A stretch of 64,000 nucleotides of DNA from UBA6770 sp965660875. Lineage in GTDB: Bacteria > Bacteroidota > Bacteroidia > Flavobacteriales_G > Salibacteraceae. The stretch covers positions 48,640 to 112,639 of the forward strand of contig CBFIBQ010000009.1 in assembly GCA_965660875.1 (NCBI GenBank). Reading direction: 5' to 3'. Shown one piece after another: positions 50,598 through 60,019 of this stretch. The position numbers and the translations under genes are program-made. Each line of letters starts with the position of its first letter. Position 1 is the first letter of the stretch. The notes below the pieces were generated by a model. That model saw nothing but the letters and a program-made list of their open reading frames with translations. It was not told where the DNA came from and searched no databases.

Positions 50598-50605
50598 TAC
50601 CTTTG
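50598..50605 (+). promoter_or_regulatory. Predicted -7 box of the mutL operon
   Basis: TACCTTTG, 10 nt before the ATG at 50616. Confidence 0.45.
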
Positions 50606-50615
50606 AACAACAATT

Positions 50616-50906
50616 ATGAGAAACAAACTCCCATCATTTATAAAGCTACCGAATAACCGTAAGTTCGATTACCAACCGCTATACTATGACCCTCAAAAAG
50701 AAGAACTTGAGGAGCGAAAAAAACGAATAAAACGACAAATTGAAGCAGAAAAAAAAGGTGAATTAGACAGTGAACTGCTAAGGGAACGTTTAAGGGCAGA
50801 TTGGCGGCAAAGCGACCGACAAGGCGCTATCAGTAAATCCAACCTGCGCATAGCCATAATTGCCGTGTTCCTTTTTTTGGTAATTTACTTATACCTCTCG
50901 TTTTAA
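50616..50906 (+). CDS. Conserved small C-terminally anchored membrane protein
   Basis: 96 residues. Charged N-terminal two thirds with a helical, Lys/Glu-rich segment (PQKEELEERKKRIKRQIEAE) and a single C-terminal membrane helix (IAIIAVFLFLVIYLYLSF), so a tail-anchored topology. Bacteroidota genomes commonly place such a gene just before mutL. Function unknown. The stop codon is immediately followed by the mutL ATG, so they are cotranscribed. Confidence 0.85.
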   Translation: MRNKLPSFIKLPNNRKFDYQPLYYDPQKEELEERKKRIKRQIEAEKKGELDSELLRERLRADWRQSDRQGAISKSNLRIAIIAVFLFLVIYLYLSF

Positions 50907-52775
50907 ATGGAAAACATAATCAATTTACTTCCCGATAATGTCGCCAACCAAATTGCCGCTGGTGAAGTGGTGCAACGACCTGCCTCTGTAGTAAAAGAAT
51001 TGTTGGAAAATAGCATTGATGCCGGTGCAAGCGAAATAAAGCTTGTGGTGGAAGATGCGGGAAAAGGCTTAATTCAAGTAATTGACAACGGAAAAGGCAT
51101 GTCTCCAACGGATATTAGAATGTGTTTGGAGCGGCATGCAACCTCCAAAATAAAGAATGCAGAAGATCTTTTTTACATCACTACTATGGGGTTTCGCGGA
51201 GAGGCCCTGGCCAGTATCGTTGCGGTGTCGGAAGCTGAAATAAAATCAAAAAAAGCGGAAGACGAGTTGGCAAACTTGATAAAGGTAAGTGCCAGCAAGG
51301 TAACCAAACAAGAGCCTTGTATGGGTCAAACAGGAACGACCATTTCCATACGAAACTTGTTTTACAACCTGCCTGCTCGTCGGAAATTTTTAAAGAAAAA
51401 TGCAGTAGAAAACCGCCACATCATCGATCAGTTCGAACGCGTAGCAATGGTCTATCCAGATATTAAATTTCAGTTCTATCAGGACGGAGAAGAATTGTTT
51501 CACCTCTCAAAAGGTACTTTTCGTCAGCGCTTGGTGGGGATATTGGGTAAAAGCTACAACGATAGATTGGTTCCGGCAGAAGAGTCCACCAACATTGTTT
51601 CGGTAAAAGGTTTTATTGGGAAACCCGATTTTGCGCGAAAAACGCGGGGGGAACAATATTTCTTTGCCAATAATCGATTTATAAAAAATCACTATTTGCA
51701 TCATGCCGTTCAGCAAGCCTTTGAGGAATTAATTCCAAAAGGTTACCACCCCTCATATTTTTTAAAACTTGATGTGGACCCCAGTTCCATTGACATCAAC
51801 ATTCACCCTACAAAAACAGAAATAAAGTTTGAAGATGAAAAAGCGGTGTATGCCATTATACGTTCTTCGGTAAAAAAAGCACTTGGTGAGCATAACATAA
51901 CACCTTCGCTCGACTTTAACAGAGAAACCAGTTTTGATAACTTAGGTGAGGATCAAGGTGGAATTCCCGGTATATCTGTAGATCCTGGGTTTAATCCTTT
52001 TGATACCAATAAAAGAGCAGATCCAGCCAAACGAAAAATGGACTACAGTGCGGTAAATCCGGCCTACTCAACCCCAGTAGATCACTGGGAAAACCTGATT
52101 AAAACCAAAGAAAATGTCACCCAATCGGATATAGAATTTGAGCAAATGGACCAAGAGTTTGTTCAACATGCAGAACTAAAAAGTGCCGGTGAGCATGAAT
52201 CTAGTGGAAACAGCAGCGATAAAATCATGCAAATTCACCAGCGCTATATTATTATTCAAATCAAGTCGGGAATAATGTTCATTGACCAGCAGAGAGGGCA
52301 CGAAAGGATATTGTTTGAGCGTTTTCTCGGACAGCTTGCTCAGGGAAGTGGAAAAGCTCAGCAATTAATTTTTCCAGAAAACATCGATGTAAACCCAAAC
52401 GACGGCGAGTTGTTAAAGGAATTGATGCCGCAGTTAAAGTGTATGGGTTTTGATATTGATGAATTTGGTAAAAATAGTTTTATCGTCAGGGGACTTCCTA
52501 GTGATTTGAAAGAGACGAATGCGGCAAACGTGCTGGAAGACTTGATCAATAACTACAAGTTAAACGATACAGAACTGAAACTCGATGCGAGAGTAAATAT
52601 TGCGTTTTCGCTAGCACAGAAGGGTGCTGTAAAAGCAGGCAGAACTCTCGATAAGCCCGAAATGCAGGTTTTAGTAGACGAACTATTTGCTTGCGAAAAC
52701 CCCAACTACAATCCCGTCGGAAAAAAAATTATTGAGTTGCTTCCGCTGCAAAACATTGAAAAGTTTTTTGATTGA
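50907..52775 (+). CDS. mutL: DNA mismatch repair protein MutL
   Basis: 622 residues. N-terminal GHKL ATPase: KELLENSIDAGASEI, VIDNGKGM and GFRGEALASI; then the transducer domain and LFYNLPARRKFL. The C-terminal dimerisation/endonuclease domain has FIDQQRGHERILFERFL where endonuclease MutLs have DQHA(x)2E(x)4E, so the metal-binding His is Gln and the next Ala is Arg here. The CPHGRP motif is replaced by CENPNYNPVGKK. MutL links MutS mismatch recognition to downstream repair. Endonuclease activity is uncertain. The stop overlaps the next ATG (TGATG). Confidence 0.95.
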   Translation: MENIINLLPDNVANQIAAGEVVQRPASVVKELLENSIDAGASEIKLVVEDAGKGLIQVIDNGKGMSPTDIRMCLERHATSKIKNAEDLFYITTMGFRGEALASIVAVSEAEIKSKKAEDELANLIKVSASKVTKQEPCMGQTGTTISIRNLFYNLPARRKFLKKNAVENRHIIDQFERVAMVYPDIKFQFYQDGEELFHLSKGTFRQRLVGILGKSYNDRLVPAEESTNIVSVKGFIGKPDFARKTRGEQYFFANNRFIKNHYLHHAVQQAFEELIPKGYHPSYFLKLDVDPSSIDINIHPTKTEIKFEDEKAVYAIIRSSVKKALGEHNITPSLDFNRETSFDNLGEDQGGIPGISVDPGFNPFDTNKRADPAKRKMDYSAVNPAYSTPVDHWENLIKTKENVTQSDIEFEQMDQEFVQHAELKSAGEHESSGNSSDKIMQIHQRYIIIQIKSGIMFIDQQRGHERILFERFLGQLAQGSGKAQQLIFPENIDVNPNDGELLKELMPQLKCMGFDIDEFGKNSFIVRGLPSDLKETNAANVLEDLINNYKLNDTELKLDARVNIAFSLAQKGAVKAGRTLDKPEMQVLVDELFACENPNYNPVGKKIIELLPLQNIEKFFD

Positions 52776-53527
52776 TGAGGGGTTTCGGTTCATACGGTTT
52801 TTCAATGCTCCCAACGGTAGTAAAAAACTTGCTCATCATCAATGGGCTTCTCTTTTTTGCTACTATTTCGTTCAACGTTTCTATGAACGTAGACTTAACG
52901 GATATTTTGGGCTTGCACTATTTTGGTTCGGAATTATTCAAACCCTACCAAATCATTACTTACATGTTTATGCACGGCGGACTATCCCACCTGTTCTTTA
53001 ACATGTTCGCCGTTTGGATGTTCGGGAGCCAGATTGAAAATGCCTGGGGACCCAAAAGATTTTTAATTTATTACCTAATTACCGGAGTTGGTGCCTCTAT
53101 TCTGCACTACATCATTATCCATATTGGCATACTTAATTTAGAAGCGGGTATGTCTTTAGAAGCAATAGAGTATGTAAAAACAAAGGGCGCTGAACTCGTT
53201 CTGACGGGAAGAAATTTTGTTGATCCGGATATGGGTCAGCTCAATTTATTTTACAATACCGCTTTGGTGGGTGCTTCGGGTAGTTTATTTGGAGTGCTCC
53301 TCGCCTTTGGTATGATGTACCCCAATGCGAACTTGTACTTGATGTTTTTACCTATACCCATTAAAGCAAAGTATTTTGTAGCGGGTTACGGCGCACTGGA
53401 GTTGTTCAATGGCATCCAAAACCGTCCGGGTGACAATGTGGCGCACTTTGCACATTTGGGCGGAATGTTGTTTGGCTATATTTTGATAAAGTTTTGGCAA
53501 CATCAGGCTAAAAATCGATTCAGGTAA
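52775..53527 (+). CDS. Rhomboid-family intramembrane serine protease (first of two)
   Basis: 250 residues from the ATG at 52775. YMFMHGGLSHLFFNMFAVW holds the conserved HxxxN motif, FYNTALVGASGSLFGVLLAF the catalytic Ser in GASGS, and VAHFAHLGGMLFGYI the catalytic His. Six membrane helices are expected. A long loop between helices (about residues 105-150, including EAIEYVKTKGAELVLTGRN) is an insertion compared with GlpG. Active-site residues are intact, so protease activity is likely; substrates unknown. The gene overlaps mutL and is followed by a second rhomboid after 2 nt. Confidence 0.93.
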   Translation: MRGFGSYGFSMLPTVVKNLLIINGLLFFATISFNVSMNVDLTDILGLHYFGSELFKPYQIITYMFMHGGLSHLFFNMFAVWMFGSQIENAWGPKRFLIYYLITGVGASILHYIIIHIGILNLEAGMSLEAIEYVKTKGAELVLTGRNFVDPDMGQLNLFYNTALVGASGSLFGVLLAFGMMYPNANLYLMFLPIPIKAKYFVAGYGALELFNGIQNRPGDNVAHFAHLGGMLFGYILIKFWQHQAKNRFR

Positions 53528-53529
53528 GT

Positions 53530-54426
53530 ATGGCAAATTTTCTTTACAACGACTTCAAGCGTGTGGTGACTGGAGATAATCCGTTACCAAAAATCATAGT
53601 TATAAATGTAGTCGTTTTCCTTATTACCAACCTTTTTGGTAGCTGGATTCCACTGATCGAATACTTTGCTATTCCTGGCGATATTAGTGCTTTTCTGTTT
53701 CAATTCTGGTCGGCTTTTACCTACATGTTTTTGCACGCCAACTTTATGCATATTCTATTCAATATGCTTTGGCTGTATTGGATTGGAAAAATATTAATAG
53801 AGTACTTAGGCCCCAGAAGATTCATTGCTATCTACGTTCTTGGCGGTATTGCCGGTGGAATGACCTATCTACTCGCCTACAATTTTTTTGCAGCACTGGG
53901 CGTCTACCCTATGGGAGGGCTGCTGCTTGGTGCTTCTGCTGGAGTTATGGCTATTGTTGCGGGTTCCGGTACTTTACTGCCCGATTACAGAATCCATTTG
54001 TTCCTGATTGGTCCCGTTCCACTAAAGTACCTAGCAATTGGCGCATTGATATTGACTTCTTTGCTCGATTTTTCGGTGAATATGGGAGGTAAATTAGCGC
54101 ATATCGGCGGCGCTGCTCTTGGTTTTTTCTTCATTCGGAATTTACAAAACGGCAAAGACTTTTCAGTTCCCTTTTACAATTTTTGGTTTGCCCTGCGTAA
54201 TCCATTTGTAAAAAAGAAACTACGTGTGGTTTCGAACAATACCCGTAAATCAAATCCGAAAAAGACGGAGCGTGCGACCCGTGCGAATACTTCTGGCTCA
54301 ACTATGACGGCCGAACAAGAGCAACAACGAGTGGATAGTATCCTTGATAAGATTGGAAAATCAGGTTACGAATCCTTAACCAACGACGAAAAAGAGTTTC
54401 TGTTCAAGGCGAGCGGGAAACAATAA
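53530..54426 (+). CDS. Rhomboid-family intramembrane serine protease (second of two)
   Basis: 298 residues. YMFLHANFMHILFNMLWLYW (HxxxN region), LLLGASAGVMAIVAG with the nucleophile Ser in GASAG, and GGKLAHIGGAALGFFF with the catalytic His. The cytoplasmic tail after the last helix is basic and ends in SILDKIGKSGYESLTNDEKEF, a short helical tail found on many Bacteroidota rhomboids. Divergent from the first copy, so this is an old duplication. Both are probably transcribed with mutL. Confidence 0.93.
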   Translation: MANFLYNDFKRVVTGDNPLPKIIVINVVVFLITNLFGSWIPLIEYFAIPGDISAFLFQFWSAFTYMFLHANFMHILFNMLWLYWIGKILIEYLGPRRFIAIYVLGGIAGGMTYLLAYNFFAALGVYPMGGLLLGASAGVMAIVAGSGTLLPDYRIHLFLIGPVPLKYLAIGALILTSLLDFSVNMGGKLAHIGGAALGFFFIRNLQNGKDFSVPFYNFWFALRNPFVKKKLRVVSNNTRKSNPKKTERATRANTSGSTMTAEQEQQRVDSILDKIGKSGYESLTNDEKEFLFKASGKQ

Positions 54427-54527
54427 ACCAGTGAAGGGTGAATAATAACCCTAAGTTGTTTATAAAGGTTTCATTTTATTTTACGTTTTTTTGACTGCTT
54501 GAAACATCTTTGGTTTCGCAAGTTGTA

Positions 54528-55625
54528 ATGAGAAAAACGGCAGTACATATTCTAGATAAAGTGGTATATTTTTTTAATATACTAGCCGGTATAGCGCTTT
54601 TAGTGTCCTATGCTGCACCCTATGTAAATCCAAAAGACTTCTGGTATATCTCCATATTTGGATTGGGCTATCCGCTGTTGTTAATTAGCAACGGCGTATT
54701 TATGTTGTATTGGATTATCCGACTGCAAAAAAAAGTTTTCTTAAGTACAGTCATTATTGCTGTGGGTTACTTTCACTTCAGCAAGTTTTATCAATCCAAT
54801 GAAGTCAATGAGTACCCACCCTTAAACAGTATTCGGATATTATCGCACAATTTGAGAGCCTTGGGCCTAAACGGACCAGAGTTCCAAACTGAAGACAGTC
54901 GCAAAGTATTTGAATACCTCAAAGAGGGCATTTTTGATGTGTATTGTTTTCAGGAATTCTTTGATACGGATAGAGCAGGATTTGCACCCTACGATTCTAT
55001 TAAAGACATTACCATGGCAAAATATCGCCACGTAGAATACTTAGTAAACTTCAGGAACAATTCCTTTGGTATAGCAACATTATCCCATTACCCGATAGTA
55101 GAAAAAGGGGAGGTCAGTTTTGAAAGAGAGGGCACCAATATGTGCATTTACACAGATATTGACTTTAAAGGAACCATTGTTAGGGTTTACAACATGCACT
55201 TGCAAAGCCTTCATTTAGGCAAGCAAGACATGAGCGTTTTTGAATATAACGGGGACAGTCAGGAAGAAAAATTACAGGGTGCAAAATCCCTATTGGAAAA
55301 AATAAAAATTGCCTATTCTAAGCGACAAGAACAGGCGGAAAAAATCCGCCAACACATATACGATTGCCCATATCCCGTGGTGGTTTGCGGCGACTTCAAT
55401 GATACGCCGCTATCCTTTGCCTACCAGCAAATAAAGGGAGACTTGAATGACGCTTTCGAAAACAGTGGAAGGGGTTTTGGGCATACGTATAATGGGGCTT
55501 TTCCTTTACTCAGAATTGATTACATGTTGTACAGCAAAACCATTAAAAACCATCATTTCGAGGTAGTTAAAAGAGACTTATCGGATCATTACCCATTAAT
55601 TGGATACTTCACTTTTGATGACTGA
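54528..55625 (+). CDS. Membrane endonuclease/exonuclease/phosphatase (EEP) family protein
   Basis: 365 residues from the ATG at 54528; a TTG six codons upstream is rejected. Three N-terminal membrane helices (about 15-35, 43-65, 70-88) precede a periplasmic EEP domain. NSIRILSHNLRALG gives the metal-site Asn, FDVYCFQEFFDT the metal-binding Glu, YNMHLQSLHL and VVCGDFNDTPLSFAY the catalytic His and Asp-x-Asn, and RDLSDHYPLIGYF the final Asp-His pair. Such proteins hydrolyse phosphodiesters, including phospholipids. The substrate is not predictable. The 3' end overlaps the convergent nucleotidase gene by 17 nt. Confidence 0.88.
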   Translation: MRKTAVHILDKVVYFFNILAGIALLVSYAAPYVNPKDFWYISIFGLGYPLLLISNGVFMLYWIIRLQKKVFLSTVIIAVGYFHFSKFYQSNEVNEYPPLNSIRILSHNLRALGLNGPEFQTEDSRKVFEYLKEGIFDVYCFQEFFDTDRAGFAPYDSIKDITMAKYRHVEYLVNFRNNSFGIATLSHYPIVEKGEVSFEREGTNMCIYTDIDFKGTIVRVYNMHLQSLHLGKQDMSVFEYNGDSQEEKLQGAKSLLEKIKIAYSKRQEQAEKIRQHIYDCPYPVVVCGDFNDTPLSFAYQQIKGDLNDAFENSGRGFGHTYNGAFPLLRIDYMLYSKTIKNHHFEVVKRDLSDHYPLIGYFTFDD

Positions 55626-57102
55626 TAATCGCCTCTTCTTTTTCCGATAAATAACGAATCAGCACTTTTCTAATATCGTTTTCCGCTTCCGTTAAATTAG
55701 AGGGACTGCTCCATTGTTTTTCTTTCAAAAACTCAAAGTTTTTTTCCTTTCCAGCACTCATATAATCTGTAGTAATCACATAATACATACCGTATTCAGC
55801 AATTTCTGCTGGAAACTGTACAGATTGCAAGTAGCCTCCAGTGCCTGTGTTCTTATCACTAGCAGCATATATTTGAGCCAATTCTGCACCACTCACGTAA
55901 GCACCTTTTATACCTCCCCCAAATGGCAATGCTTTTAACACATCGCCCTCAGTCATAGGACTTATAATTAAATCATCGTAGCGTACAGATCCCGAATTGA
56001 GCAGCATTACGTCCGCCGTATCAAAAACTGAAGCCATAGCCTCGCAAACCAATTGACCAAAATCGGTAGCCTCACTTCTTATCACTTCCTCCCTGGCATC
56101 CAAAGGATAATCCAATTCGGCAAGCACCCGATCCATCCGGTAACCTTGCGCTTCTGTTTTTTGACTGGCAAATTGATTCCATTGATCAATAACCTTCTGA
56201 ACAGTGCTATTCTTTTGAATAGAATCATCCACTTTAATCAATTTGGATTCGGTCAAAAACTCTTTAGTATCGTCGTTCCAATTTACGAAGTGTACCCACG
56301 CAGTTCTTGCATTTGCATCTGCTTTAGTCACATAACGCTGACTACCCACAGTATCGCAAAAATGATAGTGATCGTGCCCACCCATTATTAAGTTAATTCG
56401 ATCAAATTTTTCGCCAATAGCATTATCCATTTTTCGACTAAGGTGTGACAAGAGGAAAAGGCCACCTTTTTCTTCATCTATGGAATTCAAGACGGCAGCG
56501 ACCGTGCTATCAACTGCGGTATACCTTACGTAATCCTTATGATTGTATGGCAGCAGTACACTGAGTAAACTCAATCTTCTCTTACCAGATTTCGTTTGTA
56601 CTTCAAATTGTTTCAACCCTTGAATTGGCGAACCGTTCTGAGTAAATGGATTGAGCTTATTATCTCTAATCTCAAAAAGGTTAGCGACCAGCATATCAAA
56701 ATTCATTTCGTCTAATCGCTTTTGCAAAACAGTTTGCTTTAAGTCCAACTCATGGTTACCAAAGGCGACTGCATCGAAGGACATGGCGTTCATTACCTCA
56801 ACCATATGCCTACCCTTTACCTTTTCTCCAGAGGCTTCCCTTAAGTTTCCAATCAACGAAGGATTTAAAAAATCACCGGCATGCACCAACAGCACTTGAG
56901 GATACAGCTTTTTGAGGCTATCCACTAATCCCTGAACCCGAGCCAAGTTCCCTTCCTTTCCCTGATTTACCCCATCAATTTCATAAATATCATTTACCTG
57001 CACAATAACTACATCTGCAGTTGGTAGTTCCTTTCGCCCTTCTTGACAACCAATTATGGATAGACCAAAGAGAAATAAAAGAAATAGAGGTTTTTTGAGC
57101 AT
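55609..57102 (-). CDS. Bifunctional metallophosphatase / 5'-nucleotidase lipoprotein
   Basis: 497 residues from the ATG at 57102, which gives a lipoprotein signal ending LSIIGCQEG; longer starts lack this. Metallophosphatase domain: VVIVQVNDIYEIDG (first metal ligands; Asp-x-His of the usual motif is Asn-Asp-Ile-Tyr here, a divergence), LLVHAGDFLNPS, AVAFGNHELD and IMGGHDHYHF. C-terminal 5'-nucleotidase domain: VMLLNSGSVRYDD and LKALPFGGG. It hydrolyses nucleotides or related phosphoesters in the periplasm. Divergent from fdhD, 43 nt away. Confidence 0.88.
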   Translation of the reverse strand: MLKKPLFLLFLFGLSIIGCQEGRKELPTADVVIVQVNDIYEIDGVNQGKEGNLARVQGLVDSLKKLYPQVLLVHAGDFLNPSLIGNLREASGEKVKGRHMVEVMNAMSFDAVAFGNHELDLKQTVLQKRLDEMNFDMLVANLFEIRDNKLNPFTQNGSPIQGLKQFEVQTKSGKRRLSLLSVLLPYNHKDYVRYTAVDSTVAAVLNSIDEEKGGLFLLSHLSRKMDNAIGEKFDRINLIMGGHDHYHFCDTVGSQRYVTKADANARTAWVHFVNWNDDTKEFLTESKLIKVDDSIQKNSTVQKVIDQWNQFASQKTEAQGYRMDRVLAELDYPLDAREEVIRSEATDFGQLVCEAMASVFDTADVMLLNSGSVRYDDLIISPMTEGDVLKALPFGGGIKGAYVSGAELAQIYAASDKNTGTGGYLQSVQFPAEIAEYGMYYVITTDYMSAGKEKNFEFLKEKQWSSPSNLTEAENDIRKVLIRYLSEKEEAIISHQK

Positions 57103-57119
57103 AAAACACGAAATTTGAG

Positions 57120-57127
57120 CAAATGTA
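57120..57127 (-). promoter_or_regulatory. Predicted -7 box of the 5'-nucleotidase gene
   Basis: The minus strand reads TACATTTG, 17 nt upstream of the ATG at 57102. Its position supports that start over the longer frame. Confidence 0.5.
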
Positions 57128-57145
57128 ATTCCCATTGATTGCGAT

Positions 57146-57985
57146 ATGATAAAAACTAGTGTAAAAGCACACAATTTGTTGAAATGGTCCAATGACCAAT
57201 TGACGGCAAAGCCGGATGTGCTAGCCGTGGAAGAACCGCTTGAAATTCGACTCAATTATGTATTCGAATCGAAGCGTATTGAGCGTCCTTTATCGGTTAC
57301 TATGCGCACACCTGGTAATGATTTGGAACTTGCATTGGGGTTTTTATTCTCCGAGGGAATCATCAATTCTTTTCACGACATCTCCTCCATACGGCACTGC
57401 GAAAATGTAAAAGAGGAAGAACAAGATAATGTGGTTAAGGTTACCTTAATCGACAGCTTTCGCATTGATCCCGAAACATTTACCCGCAACTTCTACACCA
57501 CCTCGAGTTGCGGAGTCTGTGGAAAATCAAGCATTGATGCCATTACCGTTGATTGCCCCTTACAACACAGTAAAATAAAAATTCCCAGCTCTTTAGTTGC
57601 GCAATTTCCCAACCTACTAAGAGCGACACAAACGGTATTTGAACATACCGGAGGTATACATGCTTCGGCTTTATTCGATTTAGAGGGAAATATTTTAACC
57701 ATGCGAGAAGATGTAGGCCGACACAATGCCTTGGATAAGGTTGTAGGAGCAGAGCTTTTTAAAGATCAGGTTCCTTTATCTGAGCATATCTTGTTGGTAA
57801 GTGGTAGAGCGAGTTTCGAGTTAATTCAAAAAGCTGCGAGGGCAGGTATTCCAATTGTTTTGGCCGTTGGAGCGCCCTCATCACTTGCCGTAGAACTTGC
57901 AGAAAAACAAGGCATCACCTTGCTTGGTTTTCTGAAATCAAAATCATTTAATGTATATTCACACCCTCACCGCATATCAAATTAA
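57146..57985 (+). CDS. fdhD: Sulfurtransferase FdhD (formate dehydrogenase accessory protein)
   Basis: 279 residues. AVEEPLEIRLNYV and LALGFLFSEGII are the family start; TTSSCGVCGKSSI contains the catalytic CxxC that shuttles sulfur from IscS to the molybdenum cofactor of formate dehydrogenase. TGGIHASALFD and REDVGRHNALDKVVG complete the cofactor-binding site. No formate dehydrogenase or molybdenum-cofactor gene is in this window, so its client is elsewhere. The stop is 1 nt before the next ATG. Confidence 0.95.
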   Translation: MIKTSVKAHNLLKWSNDQLTAKPDVLAVEEPLEIRLNYVFESKRIERPLSVTMRTPGNDLELALGFLFSEGIINSFHDISSIRHCENVKEEEQDNVVKVTLIDSFRIDPETFTRNFYTTSSCGVCGKSSIDAITVDCPLQHSKIKIPSSLVAQFPNLLRATQTVFEHTGGIHASALFDLEGNILTMREDVGRHNALDKVVGAELFKDQVPLSEHILLVSGRASFELIQKAARAGIPIVLAVGAPSSLAVELAEKQGITLLGFLKSKSFNVYSHPHRISN

Positions 57986-57986
57986 T

Positions 57987-59987
57987 ATGAGAATTACTGC
58001 ACTTAGCATTTGCTCTATTTTGCTACTAATTGTGTCTGCAGTTCAAGCCCAACGTGGCGAACGAGAAGTACTAAAAATAAATGTCACGGCGTCTGATGAC
58101 CCCGCTCAAATTGAATTAAGTTGGGAAAGTATTTCGGGAGCCAATTCCTACCGCATTTATAAACGCAGCAGTTTCGATACTGCTTTTTCTACCACCCCAA
58201 TTAAAACGAACATGCCCATGGACACCGTTTTTGTGGACACTGATGTGGAAATTGGAAAGGGTTATGAATATTATATTGCCACCAATACTTCGAGCACCAC
58301 CAAACGAACTTACGTATACAGTGGCATAAAAAAAGAAGCAGAGTCGTCTATGGGTAGTATTTTGTTACTTATTGATGAAAACTACCGTCAACCCTTAAGT
58401 TTTGAATTGGATCGGCTGGAAAGCGATTTACAGAATGAGGGGTGGAACGTACTCAAAGAATACATTCCCAGAAATATGTCTCCAAAAGATGTAAAACCAA
58501 AAATTAGCCAAGCAGCGCAGCAAGTAAGTAATAAGCTCAACAGTATTTTTATAGTAGGACACGTTCCAGTTCCTTATTCAGGGAATTATGGTGGGTCTGG
58601 CGATTTGCCACCACCCGACGGACATGTTGTTGGTAGCGGTGGCCATACGGGAGCATGGAGTGCTGATACATATTACGCTTGCTTTGGCGGCGCATGGACA
58701 GATTCTAGGGTAACCAACACTACGGGATCTAGATCCAGAAATCACAACACCATTGGAGACGGAGTATTTGACCAAAGTAGATTGCCTGGAAACGTAGAAT
58801 ATGAAATTGGCCGAGTAGATTTATTCGATATGCCGGAGTTCAGTAAAAGCGATACGGAGTTGGTGCGCGACTACCTCAACCGAAATCACCTGTACCGAAC
58901 TGGAGTAACCAAAACTGTGGAAAGGGCGGTAATTGATGACAATTTTAATGGATTAAACTTATCCTCTACGGGTTGGCATAATTTCAATGCATTGTATACC
59001 GCCGATAGCATTTCCACCGAAGACTATTTTACTGCAATGAAAGCCGCTCCATACCAATGGAGTTATGGATGTGGTGCAGGCAGTTATGTCTCTTGCAACG
59101 GTGTGGGCAGAACAAGCGACTTTGCAGCAGATTCACTGCAAAGTATATTCACCATACTTGCGGGCAGTTATTTTGGTGATTGGGATATCAAGAACAATTT
59201 ACTTCGAGCTCCTTTGGCAAATTCTGCTTTGGTCTCCTTTTGGGGTGGAATTCCAAAATGGTACATTCATACCATGGCATTGGGGAAAAATATAGGGTTT
59301 GGTACGCGGGAGTCTATGAACAATCGTGGCGAATATTTTACTGGTAACTTTAACAGCAGTTATAACAGTGCGCACATGGCATTAATGGGTGACCCCAGCT
59401 TAAAACAGAGCTACATCCAAGGTCCAAAAAATGGCAGTGCTACCAGCGCAGATAATAATGTAAGTTTAACCTGGGAAGCTTCACTAGAAGATGTTGACGG
59501 ATATTACGTGTATGAACTCGATCAGTTTGAAGGTTCTAATTACAAAAGGTCTGAAGAGCTGCTAACCGAACTGAATTTTGTGGACTCCAATAAACGCACG
59601 GAAGGTTTGCTCCAATACATGGTAAGAGCGGTAAAATACGACACGACCAATTCGGGTACCTACGAAGTACTAAGCCCTGCACTATTTGTTGAGGTAGATC
59701 ACTCGTTTGACTTTTATTTAGGCAATGAAGCAACTGATGTGTTGAGCCAGGTTAAAGTCTACCCGAATCCAGCTAAATCTTACCTAAATGTAGTACTAGC
59801 AAAAGTGCCGGAAGAAAACGTAACCCTTCGATTGACAACTATTACTGGAAATACGGTGTATTCATCCGATATTATTGGAAGAACTCAGCATCTCATTGAA
59901 ACTGCTGAGCTTGCACAAGGACTATATACTTTGCAATTAAAATCTGCTCGTAGCACTCAAAATATGAGCATATCCATTGTAAGGTAA
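57987..59987 (+). CDS. T9SS-secreted C25-peptidase-like protein with FN3 domains
   Basis: 666 residues from the ATG at 57987. Signal peptide about 1-22. An N-terminal fibronectin-III-like domain (ELSWESISGANSYRIYKRS) precedes a gingipain (C25)-like region about 120-480: LLLIDENYRQPLSFELDRLE, SIFIVGHVPVPYSG, VEYEIGRVDLFD, then WSYGCGAGSYVSCNG, ILAGSYFGDWD and HMALMGDPSLK. A second FN3 domain and a T9SS type A sorting domain (VYPNPAKSYLN, AQGLYTLQLKS) follow. True gingipains have a catalytic His-Cys pair; here the equivalents are unclear (YGCG in place of sHG), so proteolysis is not assured. Confidence 0.8.
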   Translation: MRITALSICSILLLIVSAVQAQRGEREVLKINVTASDDPAQIELSWESISGANSYRIYKRSSFDTAFSTTPIKTNMPMDTVFVDTDVEIGKGYEYYIATNTSSTTKRTYVYSGIKKEAESSMGSILLLIDENYRQPLSFELDRLESDLQNEGWNVLKEYIPRNMSPKDVKPKISQAAQQVSNKLNSIFIVGHVPVPYSGNYGGSGDLPPPDGHVVGSGGHTGAWSADTYYACFGGAWTDSRVTNTTGSRSRNHNTIGDGVFDQSRLPGNVEYEIGRVDLFDMPEFSKSDTELVRDYLNRNHLYRTGVTKTVERAVIDDNFNGLNLSSTGWHNFNALYTADSISTEDYFTAMKAAPYQWSYGCGAGSYVSCNGVGRTSDFAADSLQSIFTILAGSYFGDWDIKNNLLRAPLANSALVSFWGGIPKWYIHTMALGKNIGFGTRESMNNRGEYFTGNFNSSYNSAHMALMGDPSLKQSYIQGPKNGSATSADNNVSLTWEASLEDVDGYYVYELDQFEGSNYKRSEELLTELNFVDSNKRTEGLLQYMVRAVKYDTTNSGTYEVLSPALFVEVDHSFDFYLGNEATDVLSQVKVYPNPAKSYLNVVLAKVPEENVTLRLTTITGNTVYSSDIIGRTQHLIETAELAQGLYTLQLKSARSTQNMSISIVR

Positions 59988-60019
59988 CCTATTGCAAACT
60001 AGTCTCGTATCTAGTCTTT

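Larger units (their letters stand above)
50035..50615. other. Intergenic region between the restriction gene and the mutL operon
   Basis: 580 nt without a long gene. It contains a 45-codon basic minus-strand ORF (50223-50360), a TTCTATT/AATAGAA inverted repeat (50102-50122), an AAGATT-GAAA-AATCTT hairpin (50496-50511) and the -7 box of the plus-strand gene at 50616. Outside these I see only AT-rich sequence. This is the boundary of the accessory island. Confidence 0.6.
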
